Of a stretch of 64,000 bases of DNA, positions 20,736 to 31,590 are shown piece after piece. Location: contig CM069432.1 of NCBI GenBank assembly GCA_035610365.1, positions 5,270,001 to 5,334,000 of the forward strand, read 5' to 3'. Both the position numbers and the translations under genes were made by a program. This DNA comes from Aquatica leii (lineage: Eukaryota > Arthropoda > Insecta > Coleoptera > Lampyridae). Under the pieces are notes generated by a model. The model saw only the letters and a program-made list of their open reading frames with translations, searched no databases and had not been told where the DNA came from. How positions within the stretch are numbered: position 1 is the first letter of the stretch; the number at the start of each line of letters is the position of its first letter.

Positions 20736-22955
20736 CACTGGTCTGCATGAAAATCGGCTCTGATACCATTCTTGACGATTCTTATGTAAAATAACCTCCT
20801 GAATCCAAAAATGAGCTCCGTTTTTACCCATCACCCACCTATTTTGGGGGGGGGTCCCATTTTTATTTTATTTTTTGCATTTTTTTTTTAGAATTTTAAC
20901 TTATAGCCGTTAAACATCCCAAAGCAGGTAATAAAATTTATACCAAAGTATATGGCAAAAGTTTTGCTATAAAATGTACGTACTTTTGTGTTCATTTTTG
21001 TTCATTTGTGTAAAACAGTAAAACTACTTTTACTCCGGATTTTTTCAAGTGACTAAGTGTGATTTGTGGTTAATGTCGGGCGTTGAATTACTGTTTAATT
21101 ATGCCACGCGAGTGTAAAAATCATCCCGATAGCTTCTGCTATGTCTGCGGGGAATTAACTTTAAAAGCGCAACGAAAACCCCTTTCTCCGCTTGTTAAAA
21201 CAGCTTATAAATTGTACTTGGATTGTCAAGTTGGCGACCAGGACCAGACTTGGGCTCCATCAGTTTGCTGTACGACTTGTTACAGTAGTTTGACCAAATG
21301 GCTCAAAGGTACCCGTAAATCTATGCCATTTGCTGTGCCATGGTTTGGCGTGAACCTCGCTGTCATCTTACAGATTGTTACTTTTGTATGACTCCACCGT
21401 CGGGTTTTCTAGCAAAAGTAAGCATACAATTCAGTATCCCTCTATTCCGTCAGCTCTAAGACCTGTTCCTCATAACGATACTTTGCCAATCCCAGAGCCC
21501 CCAAACACTTATACTCTAGAGCCGGAAATTGATTTAAAAGACTCTGAGCCACAACCTGGGGCTTCGAATGATACGTTCAATGATGATGAAGAGTATTCCG
21601 CAGATTTAGTTTCTCGGCAACCTCACCTCCTCACTCAATCGGAATTAAATGATCTTGTCAGGGATTTGCAGTTACTCAAGACTAAATCTCAGCTCCTAGG
21701 ATCGCGACTTCAACAGTGGAATCTCTTAGAAAAGGGAGTAAAAATATCTTCTTACAGGACCAGACAAGCAACTCTGAAATGTCTTTTCTCAGAAGATAAA
21801 GGTTTGGTGTTCTGCCCTAATGCAATTGCATTCTCTGTTGATATGAAGGAAACGCACGAAAACTTCTTCAGAATCCTTGATAAAATTAGTTATCATGGTT
21901 ATAAGTGGAAACTTTGCGCTGACTTAAAAGTTGTTGCTCTACTCACGGGCCTGCAATCAGATTCACAAAATATTGCTGTTTCCTTTGTGAATGGGATAGC
22001 CGAGCCCGAGATAAACATTACATCGTACAGGACTGACCTCTGCGAGAAAATCTTATTCCTGGTCAGAAAAATGTCGCCCACAATCCTTCGGTTCCGAAGG
22101 AAAATATTTACTTACCACCTTTACACATCAAACTTGGATTGATCAAACAGTTTGTGAAAGCAGTGGACAAGAGAGGTGGCGCATTTCAATTTTTGAAAAC
22201 TAAATTTCCTCGTCTTAGCGAAGCTAAAATCAAAGAAGGCGTTTTTGTTGGTCCCCAGATTAGACAACTCTTCCAAGATTCGACGTTTATTGAACACCTA
22301 AATCGAATCGAAAAACGAGCTTGGCTTGCATTTCAAAACGTTTGTAAGAACTTCCTGGGTAACCACAAAAGTGAAGAATATGTCGCTCACGTCCAGGAAC
22401 TGCTTTTAGCGTACAAGGACATAGGATGTAACATGTCTCTTAAAGTTCATTTCCTTTACTCGCATCTGGACTTTTTCCCTGAAAATTTAGGAGCAGTCTC
22501 GGATGAACACGGGGAACGGTTCCATCAAGACATCGCTAAGCTGGAGAAGAGATTTTCAGGGAAGTGGAATGCAAGCATGTTGTCGGAGTACTGCTGGTTT
22601 TTGAAACGAGAGAGCTGTACGTCAGGTTATAAAAGGAAAGCAAGCACCAAGTAACGATGAATATCTTTTTATTTATTACTGTTTATAGCTAAAATAGTTC
22701 TTTTTCCCATTTAAATTAAATTCATGTCCATATATTTATTATTATAATAATTATTATAATTATTATTATCGTTGTATAAATAAATTATAATTAATTTATC
22801 GAAAAGTGATAAAATTAGAGATTTGGGGCTCCCTCGAAAATGGTGGGTGATGGAAGAAAACGGAAGACATATTTGGATTCAGGACGTCATTTTACATAAG
22901 AATCGCCCGGAGTAGTGTCAGGGCTCGATAAAAAATATTTTTTTGCAGACCAGTG
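20736..22955 (+). mobile_element. DNA transposon with CACTGGTCTGCA TIRs, copy 1
   Basis: The ends are CACTGGTCTGCA (20736-20747) and its inverse TGCAGACCAGTG (22944-22955). Further inward, CTTATGTAAAATAACCTCCT is mirrored near 22875-22905 and CCATCACCCACC is mirrored at about 22845, so the imperfect inverted repeat spans about 110 bp. ATAA flanks both sides (20732-20735, 22956-22959). CACTG ends with a 4-bp duplication fit the CMC/Chapaev type, but I offer that only as a possibility. A second copy is at 35026-37568. Confidence 0.75.
21101..22654 (+). pseudogene. transposase-like protein of the CACTGGTCTGCA element, copy 1
   Basis: Starts at the ATG of MPRECKNHPDSFCYVCGE, a cysteine-rich N-terminal region (CYVCGE, CCTTC, then DCYFC in the shifted frame). 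A low-complexity acidic linker follows, then the catalytic half: SVDMKETHENF, CADLKVVALLTGLQ, LIKQFVKAVDKRGGAFQFLK, KIKEGVFVGPQIRQLF and SDEHGERFHQDIAKLEKRF. The probable acidic triad is IDSSK, (G/A)DLKV and DEHGERFHQD. Here the first block is deleted: the frame jumps from FCPNA to AFSVDM. Frameshifts near 21340 and 22130 also break it. The family is abundant in arthropod genomes and usually annotated only as uncharacterised. Confidence 0.7.
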
Positions 22956-23476
22956 ATAATCACTTACTAAAATTTATATAACACTAATTGTTATAAGATA
23001 ATTGCATTCACGTTTATTCATACGACACACGCTTACAAATATTGAATATGCGCTTATTTATTTATCACACCAGCGGATTTATTCTTTAAAACAATTGATT
23101 TCTTGTGTTTACCTTTTATAGTTTTGTCTTATCGATTAGAATATTATGTTAGTTTTTTAGATTTTCTCGAATATTCTTGAAGTTTGAGAATGTTTCAATA
23201 TATTTAAGGACTTTTCATCTTCTGGACTTCGTGATCTAATCCAGTGAGTTTAAAGTCAAATAAAATCAAAAGTTAGGACTAAAGAATTTAAAATAATATA
23301 CCATGTGTCCTAAGTCGAAACCATATGGGAAACTTTTTTATTCTTAATTTTATGAAAAAAAGTCATTCTTTATAAAAAGTTCTGCATTGTCTAAAACCTG
23401 AAATATAACTATCAGATATAACATTTTTTAAACCGTATACAAGGTCTGTCTAAAAATATCAATTTTAATCAAGAAT
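22956..23476. other. AT-rich non-coding stretch
   Basis: Nothing recognisable beyond A/T runs. Confidence 0.55.
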
Positions 23477-25836
23477 ACCGTCATTTGGGGTGGAATTGAT
23501 CAAAAATAAAATATTTCTATGTCTATTTTTTATACCTAAACAAATTATGTTATTCATTGAGTGTAGGTACATGAAGGACATCGATACGGATAAAATAGTA
23601 AAATATGAAATGCATCAATTTTAACATAAGCAAATTATCTCCAAATAGGATTCCCGATCAATCTCGTACCCTTGTTGGGGTCAGCTTGTTCGCCCAATTT
23701 TTAACGTGTACGATGCAAGTAGGCAGAAGTGTAAATGATCAATCTCGCCCCTCAACGTTTTACAACAAGTACTATAAAAGTTACAGCATTTTATGTATTG
23801 TGGGGTGAGATTGTTAGGTGTGGATGAGATTGATCACTATATTTATTTTATCATTAATCGTCAACTAACTAAACAGGACACGTTAATCTATATAAATCCT
23901 TTTATTAAATACGAAAAAACTAAATACAGACAAAATGTTAATGCTTACTTAAAATAAAAAAGTAAAATACAATCCGCAAAAATAAAACCAAATACATAGG
24001 TACACAAAAAATTATTTCATTTCTAATGTGGCAATAACTTTTTCGAAAACATAATGATCAGTGCCATTAACACTGTGTACTGTATCTGATACGAATTCGT
24101 CGTCTATTTGAACTACAAAAACTTTTCTGGATTTGTTCAAGGACTTCGTTACCAACAGTTCAATTTCTTTAACCCTTCCTTCGTTTTCTTTTACATCCTG
24201 TACAATAGCTATATATCGATATATTGTCTTCTTTCTTAATCCACCGCAAACCTTAACCAGGACAAATTTGCCAGACACAACTTCAGTGTCTTCTGGCTGA
24301 AAATATTCTATTTCTGCACTAACATCGTCATTCTCGTCTTCTGGAGGATCGTCGTCAGAGTTGTCATCAATTATTGGCTCATTTACATCTGAGTCACTGG
24401 AATCTTCATTAATCGTTGCCGCTACACTTTTTCCAGGCTCCACAGCTAGTCTTTGTCTTTTAATATTCATCCTTGATGGCCCTGCAGTAAAACGTTGCTG
24501 TTGCAAGAAATTTACGAGAATGTTATTTACAGAATCATCGGGATCATTAGCACTATCACCATTTGGGATCTTCTGCAAGACTCGTTCCGGATCAAAACGT
24601 CTGATTCCTGTTGCTTAAAATGAACTTATTAGATTTTTTTTATAGCACTATTATCTTTCTTATTCATTTCCAGAAGAGTAGAAGCTAGCAAATGGAGAAA
24701 ATCTTTCTTGTCGATGGACGTCTGTTGTGGATGGGTTTTCTTCCAATTTAATAACACTGACCTCTAAGCTATTTTAAACGGACGGAAAAAACCGACGTCC
24801 AGAGGTTGAGTGAGATGCGTGGAATTCTTTGGCAAACAAACAAACGCTATGTCGTTGTCTTCACATTGCGTCAAAACACTTTTTGTGAAGTGAGATGAGA
24901 GGTTATCCCCCAATAACATTTTGCGACCTGGCAATCGTTTCGCGTGTGGCAGAAAAGTCGACTCAAACCAATCTGAGAAAGTTTGGGCGTCTATCCACCC
25001 ATGATTGGTTCTATTGTAACGGGAACCTAAACTACAACACCTATCATTGCAACAGGGCTCACCTTTTGGACCAAGCTCGATCCATTGTTGCCACATTTTT
25101 TCAGCCTTGTAGATGACGTAAGGAGGCAATAATACACCAGAAGCTGAACCGCACATCATGATTGAAATAGCAGTCTTGGTAAAATTGCGTATGCGTTCGG
25201 GATACTTGGTTCCACGACGAAACAACATTTTCTGCTTTCCAGGGTCATCTTGTAGGTTAGTTTCATCGTAATTGAATACGTTACAGGCTGGAACATCGTG
25301 CAGCGTTTCCTTCAAATTATTAAAATACTCGACAATGATTTCTCTTGAAATATTAGCACGAGATCTTTTAATACTCGCGGACACTTTTTGGTTAATTTCC
25401 CTTTTGTGTCTTTCTAGCAATGAACGGGCCTAGTCCATACCTAGCATATTCAATTTGAATTTTCTAATATTCCGGCCTTGGCTGTCTAGGTAATTTTTAG
25501 CTAAGTATCGCATGTCCATTAGTGTTAACGGGAATCCCCAGTCTCCACAATGGTTCGCAGCTCTAATAAATGCACTTTCTTCAATAAATGAAAAGACGGT
25601 TTGACCACCACTTTTTTCAATGCGGTTGCCATTGAATTTATTGCGCACCGTACCAAATGGAATTTTATATGCAGTTGAAGCACGCCGAATGGACCAGTTT
25701 TCTTCAACAATTTTTTAAGCGCCAGGTCAATAGTAGCTTGAGAATAATCCATGTACGAACGTGATCCTAACTTTCGGTGGTATTTTCTTGGCATGACTGA
25801 AACAAAATATTTGGTGGAAATGCTTAATGCATTCAA
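23477..25836 (-). mobile_element. pogo-like DNA transposon, left end plus transposase
   Basis: The left end shows ACCGTCATTTGGGGTGGAAT with TGATCA, and variants of the GATCAATCTCG/TGAGATTGATCA motif recur to 23840, a subterminal repeat pattern. The transposase gene on the minus strand ends at 24012. I found no matching right TIR: the sequence changes near 25836-25906 to an unrelated DUF7869-like relic, so the right end is probably truncated. Confidence 0.5.
24012..25794 (-). pseudogene. pogo-like transposase with HTH-psq and acidic C-terminal tail
   Basis: Starts MPRKYHRKLGSRSY, a Pipsqueak-type helix-turn-helix that binds TIR DNA. The catalytic core carries all three acids: YDETNL, KMLLGDNLSSH and QPLDVGFF, the DDD form typical of pogo/Tigger. 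The C-terminal part runs ATGIRRFDPERVLQKIPNGD, then an acidic linker (SSDSDVNEPIIDDNSDDD) and a globular end (GKFVLVKVCGG, YRYIAIVQDV). Damage: a frameshift near 25660, TAG at 25430-25432 where Trp is expected (GMD-stop-ARSLLERH), TAG at 24764-24766 (KIA-stop-RSVL, again Trp) and a shift near 24620. Relatively young corpse. Confidence 0.8.
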
Positions 25837-25905
25837 AATATGAGTAAAACTATTTCAACGAATAGAAAGTTTAAAAAATTCACAACTAATAAATATTTTT
25901 ACTTT

Positions 25906-26385
25906 TTATCTTTCTTGATAGGCACTCCAATGTCCAGTGCTTTTGGATTCATTTGGAAAAACATTTTTTTCTCTTTTGCACAAAGGTTTCGGTGTGCACA
26001 AGTCATTTACGTAAAAGGCATCACCTCTATCAAGAGAAGGGCCATTAACGTTCTTGGAAATAATTATTCTTTTTGAAGGTTGAAACTCAAAATGCCAATA
26101 ACCTGGTTGCTTGAACACTTTTTGAACCTCATTTCTCCAGTCTCTAATTACTACATCAGTGTCAATTTTGAAAACAGTAGCAAACTCTTTGATGTATTCG
26201 TCAGGAATATAGGAGTGCCCGACAACTGAAAAGACTAACTCAATTGCTTTAATTTGCAACGGTGACTCATATTGAAGCCAATAGTTTAACATGCCAATGA
26301 CTGTAGAGTTTTTATTTTGTGCTTCACATCCATCACAAATAAGACGAATAGTTTTTACATTTTTACTAAAATCAAAATTCGACAT
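25906..26385 (-). pseudogene. C-terminal half of a DUF7869-like transposon protein
   Basis: Reads TIRLICDGCEAQNKNSTVIG, then IELVFSVVGHSYIPDEYIKE and FKIDTDVVIRDWRNEV. The D-GC-GQNKN and VF-VVGHS(F/Y)-P blocks are the conserved heart of arthropod repeat proteins annotated as DUF7869, thought to be RNase H-like. N-terminal half missing. It overlaps in alignment with the relic at 31575-32870, so it is a separate copy. Confidence 0.5.
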
Positions 26386-26479
26386 TGTATGGTGTAAAGC
26401 GGATGAAATTTCATTGGAACTCTTTTAATGATCAAGCTCTGTTTCCTTGCTGATGGTTTTGTTGGATTTTTATCACTGT

Positions 26480-27028
26480 CACCAGGAGTAAGGTTGAATT
26501 CTGGTGTGGCTGTCGATGATCATCGTTACTGACTGAAGTCGATTCCACTCTACTACTAGCTTTACCCTTATTAGTTAGTTTAACAAGCTCTGCGATAAGA
26601 ATGTCATCTTTGCTTTCTGTCGCTTTGTGTTGATACGGTTACCTCAGCAGCTGTGAAATTCTTGTCATAAAACTCGTCCGGATTATATGGATATAACCCA
26701 GTAGCCGCAAAAGATTTTTAGTCAGCTTCCAAAGAGAATGCAGCTTTGAATGGAGCAAAGATTTCTAATCTAGTGGTTGCAATTCGTGGCTTGCGTGAGG
26801 AGGTAATGATAGCATCATAATGTAATTTTCTCTACTGAAAATTACAGCTTCGAGTGAGCAGTGCGAAACGTGATTATATCCTGAGTCTGAAATCATTGTT
26901 CCAGGAGGGGCACTAGAGAACAGTTCTTCCTTCATCCTTTTTCTAGGAGAACTTAGAGCTGGAAGTACCCAAATACCTGTCGCCGCCATGCAGCATACTT
27001 CCGTGATCAATTGTTTCTTCTCAGACAC
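26480..27028 (-). pseudogene. pogo-like transposase remnant, internally deleted
   Basis: Reads EVCCMAATGIWVLPALSSPR, KRMKEELFSSAPPGTM, SHCSLEAVIFSRENYIMMLS, then LPPHASHELQPLD with a stop. Further left comes KSFAATGLYPYNPDEFYDK and AAEVTVSTQSDRKQR. This is the pogo core and tail. The region holding the second catalytic Asp (LDGH) is deleted. Confidence 0.6.
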
Positions 27029-27074
27029 TATTTTTGAAACACGTCGGAATTTTTACCATACTAAAGTGTTGGCA

Positions 27075-27815
27075 TCCTTCCTTTAATTTATTTGCAATTA
27101 TAACATATTACACTAACTATTTACATTAAACAAAAAAATGAACATTATTTGGATTAAAACAATATTTGGGCTCCAACCACCTTTAAATTGGTGATAAATA
27201 AAAAGCATAAAATCTTATAACTAACTATTAATTGATATCAAATTCAAAAGTAATAAACGTTTAATTTGTTACGGAGTATGTATTCTGAAAAGTTTTTGAT
27301 AACACAATTTAATTAATTTGAATTTAAAATGTAGTTCGTAGTAGGATAAATTCAAGTTGACTCGCCAATGTAATAGACGTTATCTGATGTCTTCTGTTCA
27401 CATCACATTCTTTGTTCAAATGATAAACTTCTTCCAGAACAAAATAACGAATCAAACGAATGTAGATTGGAAAGCAAAAACAGCAGGCATAAAACCAAAA
27501 GATATTAATCCAGTAAATAAAATTAAAATAACATTTATATCCAGTAAATAAACAATCTCCAATAACGGAAAAGTCACTTACGTTGGTTTACATACAACGA
27601 TCTTGAAATCAATTTCAAATTAGTTTTACGCCATAATTAAGAAAATTGTCTTCCTTGCAACACTTGCTTCGTGCAAGCCTAAGGATGGCTCAAACGGAAG
27701 TACGAACAAAAATCGATTGCTCGGTCGATTCGAAGTACGACGCGACGTTGCCAAACTGAATAAATTTAAATGCAAATTAGTATGTGAATGCAAAATAGAA
27801 TTTTAAATGTAATGA
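27075..27815 (-). repeat. truncated LTR of gypsy family A
   Basis: Shares the blocks ATTACACTAACTATTTACAT, CACCTTTAAATTGGTGATAA and GACGTTGCCAAACTGAATAA with 15095-15909 in the same order. Both terminal parts are missing: no TGTAATA start, no GGGACGTTACA end. It directly follows the pogo remnant. Confidence 0.7.
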
Positions 27816-29489
27816 ACTCTATTTTTAATTATCAGCATAAAACAAACACATTATAAAGCCTATAATTTTAAAACTTTAATTTAATTAAATTAAATTCTTT
27901 ATTTATCTATTCTTAGTGCATAAAATTCCATAAATCACTGAAATGTAACTCAGAAAGTGACCTTTGTATCATAGGTGTAAAACCGACTCTTAATATGTTA
28001 TGAAAATTGTCAAATATTTTCATAAAGAGTTGGGATTAAATGTTCACATATCAAAAATTGTGATTAAGGATTAAAAAAATAAATTGATAGATAAAATATT
28101 CTACGCATAATATAAATAACATACCTTGTAGAATATACGTTCACCTTTTCCCTTTTGTGAAAATTAATTATACTGAGATCGATGTGTGCAACAAGCACAT
28201 TTTATTGTAAAAATAAACAATAAATTTATAAGACTTGTAAAGGAAAACGTTTAAGAATGTAAAATCGTAAATTTCTATCAAAAGAGAACGGCAATAATAT
28301 ACTGACCGCGTCTGGACACATCCGGTGCGATAAAGAATTTTTAATAATACGGGTTTTCATCATCATTTAAGTTTAGAGGTTATGGAAATGACTAATATGT
28401 AGAACCGAGTTTAAATAGTTTTATTCTATAAATTTTATAAAATGAAATATACTCCACTTTTCAAAATTGTTTAAATTGAAGCCTAGAAAAGTATTTGCAG
28501 TTTTAGTTTGATTAATAACTTCGTCGGTTCGTTGTTTTTTCAAAGTACGTAACAATTAGAGGAAGTGGACTCACTGACACGTATTCAACTTTAGTTTGTG
28601 ATGTTTTAGTCGTACGACTTAAAGTTTGTATTAAACTCGGCATTATAATTTTTTTTTATTTAATTTTACTTTTTTAAAATTAATTTGTTAATTGAAAGTT
28701 AGCTTTTCTATTCCATGTTTATTTATTTTCGGTCATACTCTAAAGTATTTTATGTTATTACAAGTTATGTATAGTATTTATTTTTTTTCTCTTTTTAACT
28801 TTTTATATCAAAAAATGTTCTGATTTGGGTTTTGATTTTGCCAATATTTACTGCACATTGGTCCTCTATAGCAATTTTTTTTACTGCGATATAAGCAGAG
28901 GGATGACTTCTTAACTGCTATGACTGTAATTCATTTAAAAATGGAGATTCTTTTATGCTGAAACAATATATATCATCAGTATTCTTAGAACCTCACAGTT
29001 TAACATGTACGGATTAGAAGACAAATTCGAAACAGTTGCCCAACGTATTAAGGAAACTAAAGCATTTATATATATTATAGCAAGTATTTATTGAAACTAT
29101 AACTTGGATGAACCTGATGGGATATTATTAGTGTATTTATGTCCGGCTCAATGTTTGTGGGTAGCAACCGCAACAACAATATAAAAAGTTATACTTTTTT
29201 TGATCCAAGACTGGGAAAATTTGTTGTATACACTTCAAATCATACATAACACAGAACTAAATTGTTGATAAAAGGCACGACTCTTTTAGAGTTCATATTA
29301 TAGACTAGTTGGTGCAAGTATCGGATCTATTGCGTTTCTGTAAAAACCTATGTAGATACGCCTGACTCACCGCTATGCCTGTTATGACTTATATTTTATG
29401 CACCTGTCTATATTTAATTTTATTTAGGACGTAAAAACCACTACTAATTTATTCTGTTATTGATTTTATCCTCGGTATTAATATATGTC
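27816..29489. other. AT-rich non-coding stretch
   Basis: No recognisable gene, repeat end or structured motif. Confidence 0.55.
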
Positions 29490-29602
29490 ACATTTTTTTT
29501 GTTTTGCGCGGCCCCTTTACGTTGTTCAGGGATCCTCGTATCAATTTTAATTTTTCACGGACCCGTTGAATAATCCCATGGGGTCCACTTTGGGAACCAC
29601 TG
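29490..29602 (-). repeat. terminal fragment of a hAT-type transposon
   Basis: Read on the minus strand from 29602 the sequence starts CAGTGGTTCCCAAAGTGGAC, a typical hAT terminal inverted repeat start. The opposite end was not found. It abuts the BEL/Pao gag relic, suggesting insertion into it. Confidence 0.5.
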
Positions 29603-29605
29603 AGT

Positions 29606-29960
29606 TAAATAAATGTCCAAATTTCATTTTGTTATTTAATTCGTTAGTGGATTCTAATCCAAACATTTTAGCAAGATCTAAGTTTTATTATTTGCGGACT
29701 TCTTTAATTGGTAATTTCTAATTGTTTATTAGAATCTGAAAACTATCAATTAGCTTCAGTACTTTTGAAAAATCGTTATCATAATAACCGTAGGCTAACT
29801 TCTATGTACCCCGATCGTATATTCGAATTTAAACTAATTACAAATGATTCTTGTCAAAACTTGAATTTATTTTTGTTTGTTTATGAAGGCAATTTTAAAG
29901 CTTTAGATGTCTTTGGGATTTCAGACCTTGGAGACATCTTCAAACATCAACTAGCATAAC
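29606..29960 (+). pseudogene. BEL/Pao Gag (DUF1759-like) remnant
   Basis: Plus-strand reading gives FNSLVDSNPNILARSKFYYL, RTSLIGNF, then in a second frame LLESENYQLASVLLKNRYHN, FKLITNDSCQNLNLFLF and NFKALDVFGI. This follows the BEL/Pao Gag pattern in which F-SL---N-L---KF-YLR-SL precedes NY-A--LL--RY-N-R and then ALE-LG. Stops near 29710 and a frameshift make it non-functional. Confidence 0.5.
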
Positions 29961-30419
29961 GCAACAACAGTAGATATAGAACAAACAATCCCAACATTTT
30001 ATTTCGAGATATAGAACTTTGAATTAAATAAAGCACACCAAAATAGTTCTAATGGTCACGAGAAGCGTTGCCAACTCTACCAACTTTTCGGTACATCTAC
30101 CAACTTTTTTTTCAAATCTACTACTTTGCTCTAAAATTTTACCTATTTTTTAAGCTTGAAAAAAAAGGTTAAATAAAATCTCTGGGATAATGAGAATTTT
30201 TTTTTCGCTACACCAATTTTTTTACGCTTCGGTATATTTATTAAATGATTACTATAAAAGCTGTCAAGATGGTATTCTATTTAATTTTTAAGTTTATTTA
30301 ATTTTGTTAATGTCTAACTACTTTTACTTTAAACGAATAAAGAAACGTTGTTCCCACAGAGTATCGAATTTATGCTGTTGCATAAATCAGTTATTGTAAA
30401 TAAGATTAGGTTAAATCAG
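29961..30419. other. non-coding stretch
   Basis: Nothing recognisable; a local near-repeat CTACCAACTTTT occurs twice near 30080-30115. Confidence 0.5.
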
Positions 30420-31590
30420 AAGATCGAGGTGGCCAGCATAAGCTCTAGAGCCGGTACGCCGTGGTGGGGTCCTAAGTTAGATAGGTTAAAGTGAGCGGAG
30501 CGTTGTTTACGAAAACCATTAACAAGCCCCAGTAGACTTAAAACCTTAATTGCTTGCTTCTTACAAGGTCGCGCTACACCGGTACAAACTAGCAGTGAAG
30601 ACAGCGAAGTATACCTCCTGGCAAAGATGTGTTGGAAAAAGCTTGGCGCAGAGCCTGTGGGGGTTAGTTTACAGGTTGTGTTTTTGAAAGTTCTTATCGA
30701 TCCAACCGTGCTCCAACGTCCGAGACGGTGATAGATACACTATTTCAGAATACGAGACTATTACAGCTCCTTGTTTCTTGACGACAATCCGACTACAGAT
30801 AACTCTTTGCATGTCCAAATAAGATCTCGCACTAAGCTGCAAATAAGATTTCAACAAGACTGGGTGGTCACTAGGGACAATTTGTGTAACCCATGTATTA
30901 AATGTGGTTATTTTTTCACCAGCTGGAAACCTGGTAAATTCATCGCCATTCTCAAACCTGGGAAGAAGGATCTTGTAAATTCCAACTCGTACCGTTCGAT
31001 AACTCTATTAGAGAACTTGGCAAACTTTTTAAACGTAGGCTTCTTAAAAAGCTTTATGACGACATTCCTCCATAATTTTTTTTCCAGTTAATATGGCTTC
31101 GTTCCTGGCAAAACGACGACTGACGCCGCACGTAGATTATTGACCAATGTATGACCGACGTCTTATGCACAGACTTGCAATTTTCATTGACATATCTGGA
31201 TCGTTCAACAACGATGGTGGCCCTCAATAATAAAAGCTCTCGTCGTTAGGAGTACCTGCTAGAGCTAAGCGCGTAATTTGTAACTATTTATCGAACAAAT
31301 CGATAAGTTACTCCTCAAACGTATCCAGTTTTTGTTTATGCCAAATAGCTGACGAAGGGGTGTCCACAAGGCTTGGTTTTCGGGCCTACCTTGTGGAATC
31401 TGGTTGTAAGCGACTTTTTTAGCACAGAACTACCAGCAGATTGCGACAGTTTTACATACGCGGACGACATCACTGTCACGGTGTCCGCAATTTCTAGACG
31501 AAACTTAGAGGCAAAATCCAACACGTGTCTAAACATAGTAACAAACTGGGTTGGCTTCAACAAGCTGGCGGTTTCAGCGGACAATTATCA
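30420..31590 (+). pseudogene. R1-like LINE reverse transcriptase remnant
   Basis: Frames give AGTPWWGPKLDRLK (linker before RT), SWKPGKFIAILKPGKKDLVN, SNSYRSITLLENLA, YGFVPGKTTTDAARRLLTN, a short WW-SIIKAL piece, then QGLVFGPTLWNLVVSDFF and the catalytic FTYADDITVTV with TNWVGFNKLAVSA. These are the ordered RT blocks of an R1-type LINE. Many small deletions. The right end falls inside the DUF7869-like relic, where it cuts a conserved SDNC motif. Confidence 0.65.

Noticed and set aside
22735-22800. AT-only palindromes (TTATTATAATAATTATTATAA type) as possible origin or matrix site
   Set aside because: They occur identically in copy 2 (37350-37410) and are simply the 3' part of the transposon.
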